In this document: positions 33,501 to 45,600 of the stretch, one piece after another
Numbering within the stretch: the first letter of the stretch is position 1
How the letters are laid out: every line of letters starts with the position of its first letter
DNA from: Tanypteryx hageni
Lineage: Eukaryota; Arthropoda; Insecta; Odonata; Petaluridae
Assembly (NCBI GenBank): GCA_028673005.1
Contig: CM054116.1
Span: forward strand, 67,163,211 to 67,227,210
Direction: 5' to 3'
DNA length: 64,000 nt
Notes under the pieces: model-generated
Databases searched by the model: none
Seen by the model: the letters and a program-made list of their open reading frames with translations, nothing else
Told to the model about the DNA's origin: nothing
Translations under genes and position numbers: made by a program

Positions 33501-36500
33501 ATATTTAGGACTTCTAAAAACATGGGAAAGTTCATAATATCTAATGCATACAAAGAATATGATATGCATTTTCATCAAGTAATTTTATAAACACTTCATC
33601 CAAGATTTGTTAAAAAATGAAACGTACCTCCAGCAAAACCTCCAGGTCGTCCACCACTATAACCACCCCTAGATGGAGGCATAGGACGACCACCAGGGGG
33701 CGGGCCACTGCAAAATGAGAAACCAACAATTTCACTTGACAACAACAGAAACTAACCTACCATTTTTTTCTTTACTTTAAAATTAAGGAACTTTTTAACA
33801 CTGAAAAGAGATAAACTACAAAAACTAGGTTATTTCTATTAAGTGGCACCTTCAGAATAAGAAAGCTTTGCTGTTCATGTGCAAACTTGATTTCATTCTC
33901 ACATGATGAATGTTAAATGGGTTTTAAAGAAATTTTTGAAAAATAATATGCACAAAGCAAATTACACACAATATGAAATAAATAGCCTTATAATCTCCTG
34001 AGCTGAATTACCTCGAGCAAAAAACCATTCAATAATTACTTGTTACATTGTTTACAGACTTGCATAGTAAGTTAAACGAAAAACAAATAAATATCACAGC
34101 AGTAACTATACACACACACACACATATATTATATATATATATATATATGGATGTCAACAAGGTGTTGGGAGTTCTCTCTCTGTAGCTGAAGAAGGAGTAG
34201 TTCCGAAAGCTTTACGTTTGTAATGTCTCTGTTTTTGTGTTATTCTACGTGTGTCGCTTCGACATCCCCGGGGCCTCGCCAACCTGAAGTCGTCTGATTG
34301 GTGAGTGCTCACTGGGTTTCCTCATCCCAACACCTTGTTGACATCCATATATTCATTTTACCTTTCCTTTTCCGTAAGTTGTATATATATATATATATAT
34401 CACACAAATCAATTAGATCACAATTAATTTTTGAGAGTGAAAAAATCACAAAATACAATATAAAACCATATAAATGAATGAAACTACATGTCATGGCAAA
34501 GAGAAAACTAAGGATAGGTATCTAAGAATAGACAATCCCATACCCAACACATGCAGGAAACAAGAAACAATCAAGAACTTGTAACAACTTTCAATAGTTC
34601 ATATTAGTTCTAACAAAGAATAAAAACACATTACCTCATTCCCCCGCGGAGGCCTCCCATTGGTCCAGGAGGGGGAGGAGGTGGGGGTCCACCTGGCGGT
34701 CCACCCATTCCTCCACCTCCTGGTGGTCCACCAAAGCGGTTCCCACGGCCACCACCCATGTTGGGAGGAGGGGGGGGCCCTCCCATGCCACCGCCACCTC
34801 TCATCCCGCCGCCTCCTCCCATGCCTCCCATTCCACCAACTCCCTTGCCACTGTTTCCATCTCCAAAGCCACCATACTCGTGGGCATAGAAGTCATCAAA
34901 GTTGTGTGGATCATATGCATTATTCAAACCCTTGATGGGAGACTGAGAACAGAAAAAATAAAATTATGTCATTAAAAGGACTTCAGAGTTGCATAACACC
35001 ATCAAATCTTATTTTTGGAAAATCATATCGTCTTATAAAAAACAAACCCCTAGTTTTGTGGCAAACTACAAGTATTCAGACAAACTCGTTTTGATGAAAA
35101 CAATTCAATACGACAATGAAAGTATAATTACCAGTTATTGAGAATCATTTCTGTAATATATTGATTAAACCAAGTATAAAATTAATTAAACTAAAAATAC
35201 ACGACTTCACAAGAATAATAAATAGTATTGATTTTAGAAAAATGCAATGAAATGATGTCAAATTGCATATATCTTCATAAATTAGTTTCCATAAGAAGTT
35301 TCAAAATTATGGTTGAAATCCAGATACTACTTATAGAATGTCATCAGAACAGTGATAGTAATGTTCAGCAATATGTTAAAATAAAAGCAAATTTACAGGC
35401 TTTGTTGATGCAAATGTAGCAATTTCTCATCCCCATTCACAAGGACAATGAAAAATGACAAACTTGCCAAAGAAAAACAAAATTGCTAAAAAAAATTACA
35501 TCATAAAAAATAAAGTAATACTCACATTTTTCACAAGGGTGACTATTTCTCTAATGCAGTCAATACAAGTGCTAGGCCGGCCAGATATCTGCACTACTCT
35601 ATCGGTACTTTGGGGGCAGCAGTTAGTGTAAATCTTGATACGGGCTCCAGTTTTCTGAAGAAAAAATAGTCCATGTAAGAACTCACCTTCTTAGTACAGC
35701 AACAACAATATTATCATTAAACTTAAAATCCATCTCCAATTACTTTATCAGTAAGCTTCAAAACTTGAAATCAGTTTAATTTAATAAAATGCCCCACTTT
35801 TTCATTTATGGCAATATCATAAAACATGTACAATGTTTAAAAACTGTATCGCCATCAAGGAAACTGGCAAGCAAAATTAAAACTCATTCAAATGATAACT
35901 CGCACAAACATCACCCTTGAATTCAGTTAAAAAATTGTCAAATGTGGTGGGCATTCTAAGAATTTCTTCCTAGATTTGCACTGCACAAAGATATTGATCA
36001 AAGGGCACTTTTTTCCAAATACAAAGCAACTATGGGAATAAATTTGTCATGAATCCACTGTAAGAAAGTGAGGCATTTGAATAATAACTGAATGATTCTT
36101 TGAAAAAACAATGACAGGTCCAATGAGACAGCAAACAACCGCAAAATCCTACGAACCTCGCTATATAACTAGTGGAAACAAAAAATAGGGCACCGCAAAA
36201 CAATTGAAATCGGAAATGCAAACGCTACACCACAGCCACGAAAAATTACGCGCAAGAATACGCAAAAAAACAAACCGAGGGATCAAAAACGTCCTTGAGG
36301 AATAGGAAACAACCAGTTTATTTCCCCAAGGCACTAATGATGGATACTGTAGTCCATCAAATGGATTCTGGTTTTGACACGCTCCCACGCCTTCCGCTTT
36401 TCAACCGTTTCTCCCTCCTGCCTAGATGATGGCGAACAACCCCGTCTCCTCGTGCCCCCCCCTCGGTATTGATTTCTGCAAGTTCCCTTCCATAACACGC

Positions 36501-39500
36501 GTCGCAAGCGGCAGCTGAATACGCCGACCTTCCCCTCCCTCGAGCACTTCTTTCACGAACCACTCTCCCTAAAACCTGCCGACAATCCCTCCCTCCCCCC
36601 ACAACCACCTCCACACCAAAACTAACCCTCTCCCCCACCACCTTGTAAACGTTGCGTCATCGGTTTGTCTTCCGAGTAAGCACGGCACATTTCCCGCCTC
36701 GCCCGTTTCAAGAACAAAGGGCCTCATCCCCGGAGGATCACCTTAAAGCGGTCGGGAGACAGGAGGGCGCCGGGGGGAGGGGCGAGCAAGACGACAAAGA
36801 TGAAGAGGGCTCAAAAGACTCGCCCACCAACCAGCTGACGACGTTACCCTTTTTTCACTCCGCTCGACTATTCCGTACGCCGGCAAAAGAAACGCCGGAT
36901 GTGACCGTAAGATCGGCGGACCACGAACTACGGGGAAAAAGGCACCAACGGCGGACGGAAGCAGAAACTCGGAAACACGAGACTTAAAAATGACCACCTG
37001 GCACGAGAGCCAACCGCCATCCGGAAAGACGATGCAAAAGCGTTGGATTTTAATTTACGAAATAAGCATCCCGACTCGGTTTTATAATTCAACGCAGAGC
37101 CGAGGTCGCGAATGGTTTCCGGTTCGAAAACTTTTACTCAGGAAGATTTGTTCGGGACAGAACGCTGATGTAACATTTAAGCGAGCTTAACCTTTTAATG
37201 AGTGCGGAAAGCGAAGCGTGTCGACCCGCAGACAGTTTGACTTTAAATGCCGAAGCTGCCGACGGAGTAATTCTCACTTTCGTCCAAAAAAGCGAGGGCT
37301 TGAAAAGCTACTTTATGTCTCAGGGCACTACACAAACTATGCTACAAACGCAAAAAGCTAACTTTTCAATTGGCACTCAAGTACTCACCTCTCGGAGTTC
37401 CTTTATTTTGAACCCGGACTTGCCGATAATACAACCAGCCTGGCTCTGGTGGACGAGCAAACGAATATCAACTTCATCGTCCTCCGGAGATCCAGATCGA
37501 CTTGGAATCTTTGGAAGAAATAAGGAAATGTGCAAAGTTTTTCAGAATAATCATCGTGTGAAAATATGTAGTAAATTTGATGAGAGACAAATATGTATCA
37601 AGTTATTTTAACTACAAACATTAGCGAGAAACTTCAAGCATTAAATACGGTTTTAGTTGATAAGAAAGAGGATATTGGTGCTGACGCAAAATCGTAAAGA
37701 TTATAAAACAGACAGGAAAGTACTTACATCTTCCAAGCATGGGATGACTTCTGTTACCACTTGAAGGGCAGTGTCCAGATCGGAACATATCGTCAGAATG
37801 CTGCAAAAAACAAGAAGTCGAGCAATCCAAATACGACAAGAGCGGGAAAGATTTTGAGGGGCCTTCGGATGCCGCACACGTATGAAGCACAAACACGTGA
37901 ACAGCGAGAGGGGAAGGGAGCATTCAACAGTGGCGTCATTCAGAAAGCAAAAAATTACGAGCTTCTCGTGGCTATAAAACTTGTGTTCGGATTATTTTAA
38001 GCCAACCAAAATTTGATTATGAATTAACGAATAAAATAAATGGAATACGAACATTATAATTTTTTAAATTTAGAAAACAAGTTCAAGGAAAAATGTACAG
38101 ATAATACTTAAAAGAGACCGTACCACTAATTTGACAAGTAAAACCCGCCGGAATAACTCCACAAGAAAATTTAAGGCTAAGTTAATATTTTAATTCCAGA
38201 ATGCAATAAAAAAATTTTGAACGCGACTCCAACGTTCCAAAAACTGAATTATACCATAGGTATTGACGAATGAAATATACTTATTTCCCCACGCGTATTC
38301 CAGTAGTTTCATCATACAACTCGGACAATTTTATCATTGATGCCGACAATGACGCCACTGCGGTGTTATTTACCAAAGGCATTAAGGGACATGGGTACCG
38401 GGGAACAGGAGAAGGGATAGGATAATTTCCTTCCTAATGGACACGGATGACATCTAAAATACCACAAATTTCAAAGCAATTAATTGCTCCTCAGCATCTC
38501 CTGCCTCATCCTGCCGCATGTGCGACTATGGGATCGAGCGAGGGAGGTGTAGGGCCAACCCAACGTTCGTACCCGCGGATGAAGAGTGAGTGAGGGGGCG
38601 GGAGGGCCATCCAAAGTGGAGGAAGAGCAAGGTGGGATGAGGTGGACAGGGGGCGTCCGAGGAGTACTGGGAGGGGAGGAATGGGTTGTGCCTTTGGGGA
38701 GCTTAGAGGGGTTTTGGACAAAATAATGAAACGTTGTTCCTTTATTTCTGCAATTACAACCTGATTACACATAAAACAGGGCTAAACAAAACCTCCAAAC
38801 AGGAGTTCAAAGGCACAAGCTTCACAAGGCATTTCATTGCAAGAGCGTTACGTTCACAAAACTGTGCAAATAAAAAAACTAAAAAAATAACAAATTTATG
38901 CAAATAATCTTAAATCAACAATAAGTTGAAAGGGCCGTGTTTTTTGCAAAATGGGATGAATGAATGTTAAGGACCCCACTATACACTTCTTTAATTGAAA
39001 AAATACAAAAAACAAGTGTACCCAAAAAAACTATAATGAATACTTAGGAAAACAAAATAAATCCCTTGACATTTTTGCTGTCTTTCAATCTGCAAATTAA
39101 ATTTTTTTACATAACTCATTGAAAAACACACAGTATGGTACGTAGATAAGTAGAAGACGAGGAAAAATTTACCGTTCTGGGCCTGGGCAATCGGGGACTG
39201 TAATTGAGGCTTTGTACTGGTGGATGTGGATGGTCGGACGGTCGTGGTGGTGGTGGTGGCGTTCGTTCGTAATTGGAGGGCGGGCAGTCAGTCACACAGA
39301 ATCGGGTTCCGGGACCGACGTTGGACCGACCAAGCGGGGCGGACGTGGGGCGGGCCAGCGATCACGCACAATCATTGAAGAAGTAGAAGTTGGGAGAGGA
39401 AAGGAAGAGGAATGAGGTAGGTTGACGGGTGAGACGGGCAAGATAGGGTTGAGGCGAGAGTAAGGGTACAGAGGAGAGGAAGGGGAATATTGGTAAAGAA

Positions 39501-40379
39501 AGGAAAAGGGATGTTGGCGTTTGGAGAGGCGGGCAGGGCGCGGGCCAGGCCAGGCCATTGGGTGGCGATCGGTCAGTTACGGGGACCAATCGGCATCGTC
39601 AATGGGGGTGGGCGGGCCACGCAATCGACGTCGGACCACACAGGAGGGACGGGCGGGCGCGCGTTGTTTAGGAGGATATGAAATAGGGGGGCAAAACATG
39701 TTAAAAACAAAATTTCAACTTTAAGAGCCTATTGTATAAAAAATATGCACACGTGTAAAGTGAACAGACCGATTTCTTACGGTCCAAACTTGAGGTGATA
39801 AAGAGGCGTGACCAAAATTCATCATTAAAGGAATACTAATTTTTTATCAATAATATGGATGTAAAAAACAAAACAAAAGTATCTATTGCTATATATAGTT
39901 ATATATTTGGAATCATTTAAGTGAATGGATCAAAAGGTCGCCGCACAAAAATGCAATAACTTTAAAAGGATATAAAGGGAATACTATAAAAATGAGGTCT
40001 ACAACTTTACTTTAATCTGACAAAGGCATTTTCATAAAACCAGAGAAAACATAATACCCTCTCTTTATTTAACAGGGTCTAAAGTGGATATAAAAAACAA
40101 AAAGGCTATCCTCTGGGAAAATTAGCATACCTCAGTCCTGAGCTTGGTAATATTGTGACCTCCTTTCCCGATCACGGAACCAGCAACCTAAAATGCAAAT
40201 TGTATTTCGTGAGAACAAGAATTATGGAAAAATCAATGAGTACTACTGACTGCTCATCAGACAAGGATAGTAAAATAAAATCGAACCTTGCTGGGAATAA
40301 GTATCCTCACATCTACATCATCCCCGCTGCGGGATCGTTTCAGAGGGGACCCCATGTCACCGTCAGCCTCTCGCTTCAT
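24571..40379 (-). CDS. hnRNP K homologue with three KH domains (bancal-type)
   Basis: Nuclear RNA/ssDNA-binding protein of the poly(C)-binding family. Coding exons: 40287-40379, 40131-40187, 39173-39216, 37728-37800, 37389-37508, 35526-35654, 34635-34942, 33628-33707, 33304-33371, 26074-26243, 24571-24586. All GT-AG, and the phases close to a 385-aa frame. KH1 residues 24-89 with GKGG at 38-41; KH2 103-170 with GKSG at 118-121; KH3 319-380 with GKGG at 331-334. Between KH2 and KH3 lie [19 protein letters not shown], then a glycine/proline region rich in GGMGG and poly-P, and a few RGG-like sites. The start [18 protein letters not shown] matches the KRSR-type N-terminus of the family; the preceding acceptor implies a 5' UTR or upstream exon. 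The last exon (adding SGRRM) is the weakest part. Retaining the last intron would stop at once (QQR, then TAA). Intron 10 contains the Penelope element. Confidence 0.9.
24744..24962. mobile_element. piggyBac-type MITE (219 bp)
   Basis: The ends CCTTTTGCGGTCC and GGACCGCAAGGGG are inverted repeats, and both sides are flanked by TTAA (24740-24743 and 24963-24966), the diagnostic piggyBac target. There is no ORF inside. It lies in the last hnRNP K intron. A further TTAA plus TGCGGTCC-like sequence near 26470 may be a stray end of a related element. Confidence 0.75.
26992..27060 (-). ncRNA. Hammerhead-ribozyme-like motif, left arm of Penelope element
   Basis: On the minus strand CTGAAGA (27035-27041), a stem GGCGAC/GTCGCC, then GAAACGTC (27007-27014). 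These match the conserved CUGANGA and GAAA cores with the GUC cleavage triplet. An extra U lies between the first core and stem II. Short outer pairings (UCC/GGA and UUGG/CCGA) can form stem I. Hammerheads in Penelope elements are established in the literature; activity of this copy is unknown. Confidence 0.6.
27134..28951 (-). pseudogene. Penelope-like ORF: reverse transcriptase plus GIY-YIG endonuclease, one stop codon
   Basis: One frame runs from 28951 to the stop at 27134-27136, broken only by a TGA at 28526-28528. N-terminal part: [11 protein letters not shown] and [12 protein letters not shown], as in Penelope RTs. After the stop: [12 protein letters not shown] (RT motif A aspartate), [10 protein letters not shown], and YIDDTFV with the catalytic DD. 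About 190 residues further on come [30 protein letters not shown] residues of the GIY-YIG nuclease (SGIYRIP and DYIGQTC visible). The stop could be a CGA-to-TGA change at a CpG. The N-terminus is truncated: at about 28968 the sequence switches to the inverted arm, so normal N-terminal residues of a full element are absent. The C-terminal ~90 codons are duplicated, inverted, in the right arm (29011-29268, plus strand). Confidence 0.9.
29343..29412 (+). ncRNA. Hammerhead-ribozyme-like motif, right arm of Penelope element
   Basis: The plus-strand copy of the same motif: CTGAAGA (29361-29367), stem GGCGAC/GTCGCC, GAAACGTC (29388-29395). Core and stems are identical to the left-arm copy, and the two point in opposite directions out of the element. 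Confidence 0.6.
29491..30519. other. Intron sequence with no named feature
   Basis: Part of hnRNP K intron 10. AT-rich with short ORFs and a small (TA)n run at about 30450-30464. Nothing else is recognised. Confidence 0.4.
30520..31051. mobile_element. Foldback/MITE-like element with TTGTACAYACCTACAA ends
   Basis: The left end TTGTACACACCTACAA and the right end, read inverted, TTGTACATACCTACAA match well. Inverted similarity continues for ~65 bp, including repeated TTTGCAAAC words and GTTTGCAG. There is no convincing target duplication and no ORF of note. It is probably a non-autonomous DNA transposon inserted in hnRNP K intron 10. Confidence 0.55.
31736..32196. mobile_element. hAT-type MITE (461 bp)
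   Basis: Starts CAGGGCTTGACAAATT and ends with the inverted match GGATTTGTCGAGCCCTG. Flanks ATTTAAAT (31728-31735) and ATGTAAAC (32197-32204) agree at 6 of 8 positions. Both ends also carry words such as CTAGGCACCA and TAGGTACCAG, as seen in hAT subterminal repeats. It lies in hnRNP K intron 10. Confidence 0.65.
34109..34148. repeat. (CA)n/(TA)n microsatellite
   Basis: Runs of CA then TA, directly next to the TIR element at 34149. A second (TA)n run lies at about 34381-34400 on the other side. Confidence 0.85.
34149..34346. mobile_element. ~200-bp element with perfect 22-bp inverted ends
   Basis: A perfect 22-bp inverted repeat starts GGATGTCAACAAGG at 34149 and mirrors at 34325-34346. The inside contains CTGAAGA (34186-34192), a short GGA/TCC stem and GAAA (34205-34208), which resembles the hammerhead-like layout of the Penelope arms but with weaker pairing. 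TA-rich microsatellites flank both sides, hiding any TA target duplication. It lies in hnRNP K intron 7 (between the exons ending at 34635 and starting at 33707). Confidence 0.6.
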
Positions 40380-41496
40380 GCCTAGAAAGAAAGCCGAGAT
40401 AAAAATATGGCTCCACTAGTTTACACACTCCCTAGATATGTTACGATAAAACTATCAGCCTTCACCAAGAGTCACGATAAGTATAAAATTACGTAATTAT
40501 ACAATTGCTTAATTAAATGAAATTTGTTTCCAAAATGGAAGCGAGAAACGGTGCGCATTATTTACATTGTCAGCGTTCGCTATTGTTGTCGATTCACATT
40601 GTTCTTGATAACGTTTTCTGCAGGGACGGAAAATGCCACGAAATGATTCAAAACATCTCTACTAATCGATGAAAACGTACTTTTAAAGAAATACTAGTAT
40701 AGCTGGGTGATGTGGTAAAGCAATATTCTGACGGTAGACAATTGGCAGTTGTTTAAATCTTCAGAATTTTTCTACCGAACATTCAAAACAGTAAAAATAT
40801 GACCTGTTCATAAAAAAAGCTTTACAAGAGTAATAAGAAATTGATAAATATTCATTTATATCGTATCAAAAGATTAAAGTTAACCATTAATAAGAAGTTT
40901 AGAGGTTAATGACTTATAAATCAATAAATATGTAGTATAAAGACAAACGTCGGTCACATTAACGAAATTGCAAAGCAATATCATTAATTTGAAAGAATAG
41001 ATTATTATCGCGCATAATGAATTCATACATATAAAAAATCCTTGCGTGACAGCTCTAAGTTTTGGATTTTGAATGATTCCCTTCAAGAATCGATTCCAAA
41101 AATATTGATTCGTGAATATAAATGCGATGGTTAGATATGCGTAGTTTACGTGGATATGGACATTTAAATATCTTTCACTTTTATAATGATATAACGATTA
41201 AACAATTTTCAGAAATAAAACCTTACACCCATTTTTTCGTGATAAAAGATTACAAAAATCGAATTATAGCCATTTCTTCGATATCGTCAATCAAATTTAT
41301 GAAAAGGACATATCTGAAAATACGGCTCAAATTCTTTCAAAAACTAAAAAAAAATATTTTTTACAAAATAAAAATGCTTCACAATTATCATGAAATGCAG
41401 ATCAATTTACAAAGAAATGGTTTTGTCATTTCATTAATAATGTCTACGAAAGACGTTAGTAGCGAATGACCGATTACGTACCATGCGATCGTGATG

Positions 41497-41578
41497 AAAA
41501 AAACTTTTATCCAAGAAAAAACTTTTATCCAAGAAAAAACTTTTAACCAAGAAAAGAACTTTTATCCAAGAAAAAATT
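41497..41578. repeat. 18-bp minisatellite, about four copies
   Basis: Tandem copies of AAACTTTTATCCAAGAAA, the third with ATCC changed to AACC, the fourth one base longer. Located in the long intron upstream of the hnRNP K start codon. Confidence 0.85.
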
Positions 41579-44500
41579 GTTGCAAATTCATGAAAATGAT
41601 AATCACGAAAAAACGGCCACTAATCTAAAGGCAGAATCCCCTCCCTTTACCCAAGCTATCAGTGCATCATTATTTCCCCCTCATATCTCCGCTTATTATA
41701 TTCAGATTGAGATTCGAGGGCGAGATAGAAGTATTTCATTCGTGCCGACCATATGTACGAAGCAGGTGACGATAGGGCATCAGTAAACCGGCAGGGGCAC
41801 GCACGTCGGCCCGACGAATTAGGGAAGGAGGTGGCCGGGGGGAAATAGGGGTTGGAGAAAGAGGAATAACAGAGGGTTGGGGAGAAGAGGGTCGTAGGTG
41901 TCATGCGGTGAGCAGGTGAGGCGACAAGCACGAGGACCGCGGAGAATGACGGGCACGGAGAAGGTGAGCAAAGGGACCGACTCCTCGTCGGTGCAAATCT
42001 TGGATACATTACCTCCAGAACAATGAAAAAGGAAATTTAGCAAATTGATTCGTAGAAAAGACGAATGAGATAACGTCGGTTATAAAAATGCCGAGTCGCA
42101 AAAAATATATTTAAACCAACGGAAACGACAATAACAATCTGCAGCGACTGGGTTACGCAAAGGGCGTTGTTCACTTTTTTAAATCTCCGCCAGCGGACGA
42201 AAGGGTTGTTGACGGTAATTGGAAGCCATTAAGTGATGAGAAAAAAATAAAATCGTTCGATTAGGGAGAGAACATAAGCGGGGAGGAAGAAATAAGAAGC
42301 GAGCGTGGACACGGTGGAAGTGGAGGAACACGGACGACTCCAGGACAGGTTAACAGCTGCGCGGAAAAAGAGGAACGAAAAGAGGGAAGAGAACGAAGAA
42401 AGATAGGTAGTGGACGGGATAACCGTGGAGATAAGGCGGATGACAAAGCAGAGGCGGCGGTGGTAGATTAGATGAAAGGGCGGGGAAGGTCCGATAGAGA
42501 AGCAGCGGCATTGGGGTTAGAAACTGGAGGAAGGACGTGGGAGGTGGAATTAAAAGAGGGGAAGGGAAAGAGCGGGGAGCAGAGCGAGAAGCAGGCGGCG
42601 TCCAGACGGCGCCAGTATCGCGAAACGGCCCACAGCGGCCCCACCCGGCGCCTTCCGACGCTACGGTATTGATCGCCCGAGAGGGAAGGGAAAGGAAGGG
42701 CCAACGACTCCCCTCTTCTCTTCGCCGCCACCCTCTCCCCCGCCTCTTCCCCACAACTAACACGCCCTTACAAAGCATTTACACACGCACCCTTTCCCCC
42801 CACCGTCCACCCCCGCAGTGCGGCCCGGCACGTTAACGTATTTTTCCGACTCCAGCTCCAGTTACGCCGTCACCCATCTTATTCTTAACCCCACCCATCA
42901 ATCGGCCGGCGCCCGCGTCGGGACCCAGCCACTTCACGAGTCGAACACCCCCATCTATAAAGCGAACGGTGGCAGAATCTTTTAAGGGGCTCCAGCAAAC
43001 CAGCGTTTGCAAGCAACGTAGGGACAGGCGAGCTGCGCATCGTCGCCAAAGACGGAGAGACGAAAAGAAAACTTGCATCATAAGGAAAATGCTCAAGGAC
43101 TAATAAAGACGTTTTTTTATTAAGCGAGGGGTCGCGACTTTCACCCATTACGCGTACTTCCTCATCAGAAAAAAGCAATACTTATTCATAAAATCGAATG
43201 ACGCTTTCTCGATATCCGCGGTTCGATTCTCGCATGTTTCGAAACGCCCACGAGAAGCGAATCTCTCCAGAGCCTTGCGCCATCTCTTCACGGTCACAAG
43301 GGGCAGCCGAGAACATCATCGACGCAAGAGGCAACTCCCATTTTTCTCCTTAACTGCCACACGGCACGACAATAGACGCTCCGGCGCCGTGAAGCCGTAA
43401 GCCACGCGACAGTAGGAAGCATAAAAAACGGGAAATATAAAGTCACGCCCATTATCTCCATCGACACGGGGGAAGCCTAGCGACCGTGACATTCTTTACC
43501 AGGCGACACGTTTCACATCCTCTTTGACAAAGTAAAGAAACCGGCGAAAAAATAAACATCGATAGAACTAAAAACTAGACGGCCCGTAAAGAATCCTACC
43601 TCGGCGACTTAGTTAGATGTTGAATTATGCACCCTCCTCGTCCAAAGAGTGCACTCCTTATCTCGGGTCGGCGCTGCACGACGCACAGCCCTCCCCCCTC
43701 CCCCGTTATCCTGGAGCAAAACACACTAAGTTCACACACACGCTCACAAACCCACACACAAGCTAACTCGATCGACAGATTATCACCAAAACGGCACACA
43801 CGCACGGAAAGAGGAAAAATTGCCTCTTCCTTGGAGAGGTGCGAACGAACGGGGTGTAAAACGCGAGCACACGCTATCGGTGAAGACGGGCGAGTGAGGA
43901 CGAAAAGGAGAGACGAGAGGTGCGGGAACGAGCATCAGAGAGAGAGAGAGAGGGAGATAGAGGTTTTCTAGTGGGCGGGAAAAGACAGGGCGTACGCGCC
44001 GCCCATGACCGGCCTACGTCCGCACTAGCGGGGCGCCCGCCGGAAGTGAGCGGGAGTGACCCGGAGGCCATGTGGAGCCCAATAGAATGAGGGGAGAAAA
44101 CGAGGGAAGGAGGGAGATATGGACGTAGGCGGGGGGGAGGGGGTGATTGGGGGAGCTTCGCTAGTACGAAAGGAGACGGGAGGCTGCAGGCAGAGAAGAC
44201 TGCATCGTGCAACGGCGGAGGAAACTTGACAAGACTAGGCTAAACTGGAAGGAGCGACAGGATGAAGAAATTTTCTACAGATGGATGATCCCTCCCGCCC
44301 GGAAAAAAGGTTTATCCTTTCTTTTCTAAGCCGACGCTTAAACTATCGACGTTGACGCGAGGAAATTCTGCGAATAATTAAAAAAATTCATCGACACCCA
44401 CGCGAGGAAGCAAAAAAAAAAACAAAATGTTCGCAGAACTCGAGAAAATCCAACGATGAAATGCAAAAGCTGTTTCTGCGACAAGAATACGCCGACTTCG

Positions 44501-45378
44501 GAAGATTTGAAAATTTCAACCGCGGCAGGAGAAATGCACCTAGAAAAAGGATTGGCTAAATTTTTGGAATGACGATTTTAAAAAATTACACCACTTCACT
44601 GACCCGAAAGATTATTTTTCAAATCCACCAAACTCAGAAACGCTTTCAATCTCCTGACAATGGCTTCGGAAAAATAAAAACTCGCAGTCGACATTTCGAA
44701 TTTCTCTAGTCCTCTCGCTTCAATAGGTACCGTAACGGAAAGATTAACGGCAGAATTAGTTTTCCGGTCGCGACAGCTGCAGAAGACTAAAAATAACACC
44801 GGTGGAGATTCGTGCCAAATTACTACTACTACACGGGGAATTGCGCTTAAACGAAACAGAAAAAAAAATTTCGGCTTAAAATACTCAAACTAGATAAAAA
44901 AAAGGACGACTAATTCATTTTTTAAAAGAATTTTACGATTGGACACCGCCGCTAGCGTCTCCCAAATAAAAAACGAAATGGAAAAGGTAAATGGACTCCG
45001 TTTCAAACTCCTGGCACAAAACAGACATTTAACCACAGCAAATAATTCTTGAGAAGCAATATCCAACCAATAAACAAAATGGGAGTACAAAATATTTTAA
45101 AATACTTCATTCGACAATGTACGGTTACCTCTTTAGGCGTTACCAGAAGACCACTCGTGCTCAAGTAAATTTCAGAGAAAAAATCGTTAAATTTGAAAAA
45201 GGAAATCGCGTCCAACGAAGTCTGTCGACCGCAGCAATCTTCGCCCAAACGAAGAACTTCAAGAGATTACTCCCGTCACCACCGACCACTAAACCGCCAA
45301 ACGGGGCAATACGTTGCAATCTATAACGACACGACCTGCCATATCGACCCTGACTTGAGGGCAAACCAGAAGACTTAC

Positions 45379-45600
45379 CTTCGTCCCCAGGCGACGGCCA
45401 CCGGTAGTCTGGTGAGGACCGTACCAGTGTCGGTACCACCACCGCCGTCGCCACCCGCCGCCACCGAGGGGTGGGTGGGGAACCAGCCGTGTCCACACCA
45501 CCCGGCAGAATGTGCGCGCGCTCGTTCTAACCAGCGGCCCTCGCGTGTTTAGTGTTACGTGTGTTGGTGAGGTGAGCCCCTCCACCTTCATGGTTCTGTC
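45379..45600 (-). other. Candidate noncoding first exon of hnRNP K
   Basis: On the minus strand a strong donor, GACGAAG|GTAAGTC, ends at 45379, at the edge of a GC-rich island (45.38-45.8 kb). The first coding exon of hnRNP K begins with a splice acceptor at 40382, so at least one upstream exon must exist. Joined to that exon, this sequence would be 5' UTR: its open frame does not match the hnRNP K frame. The upstream limit is a guess. Confidence 0.4.

Noticed and set aside
41122..41469. 115-codon plus-strand ORF
   Set aside because: Ile/Lys/Phe-rich as expected for random AT-rich sequence. No domain, no splice partners.
42350..42836. 142-codon minus and 99-codon plus ORFs in a GC-rich peak
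   Set aside because: Overlapping long frames on both strands are expected where GC is high and stop codons are rare. No motif.
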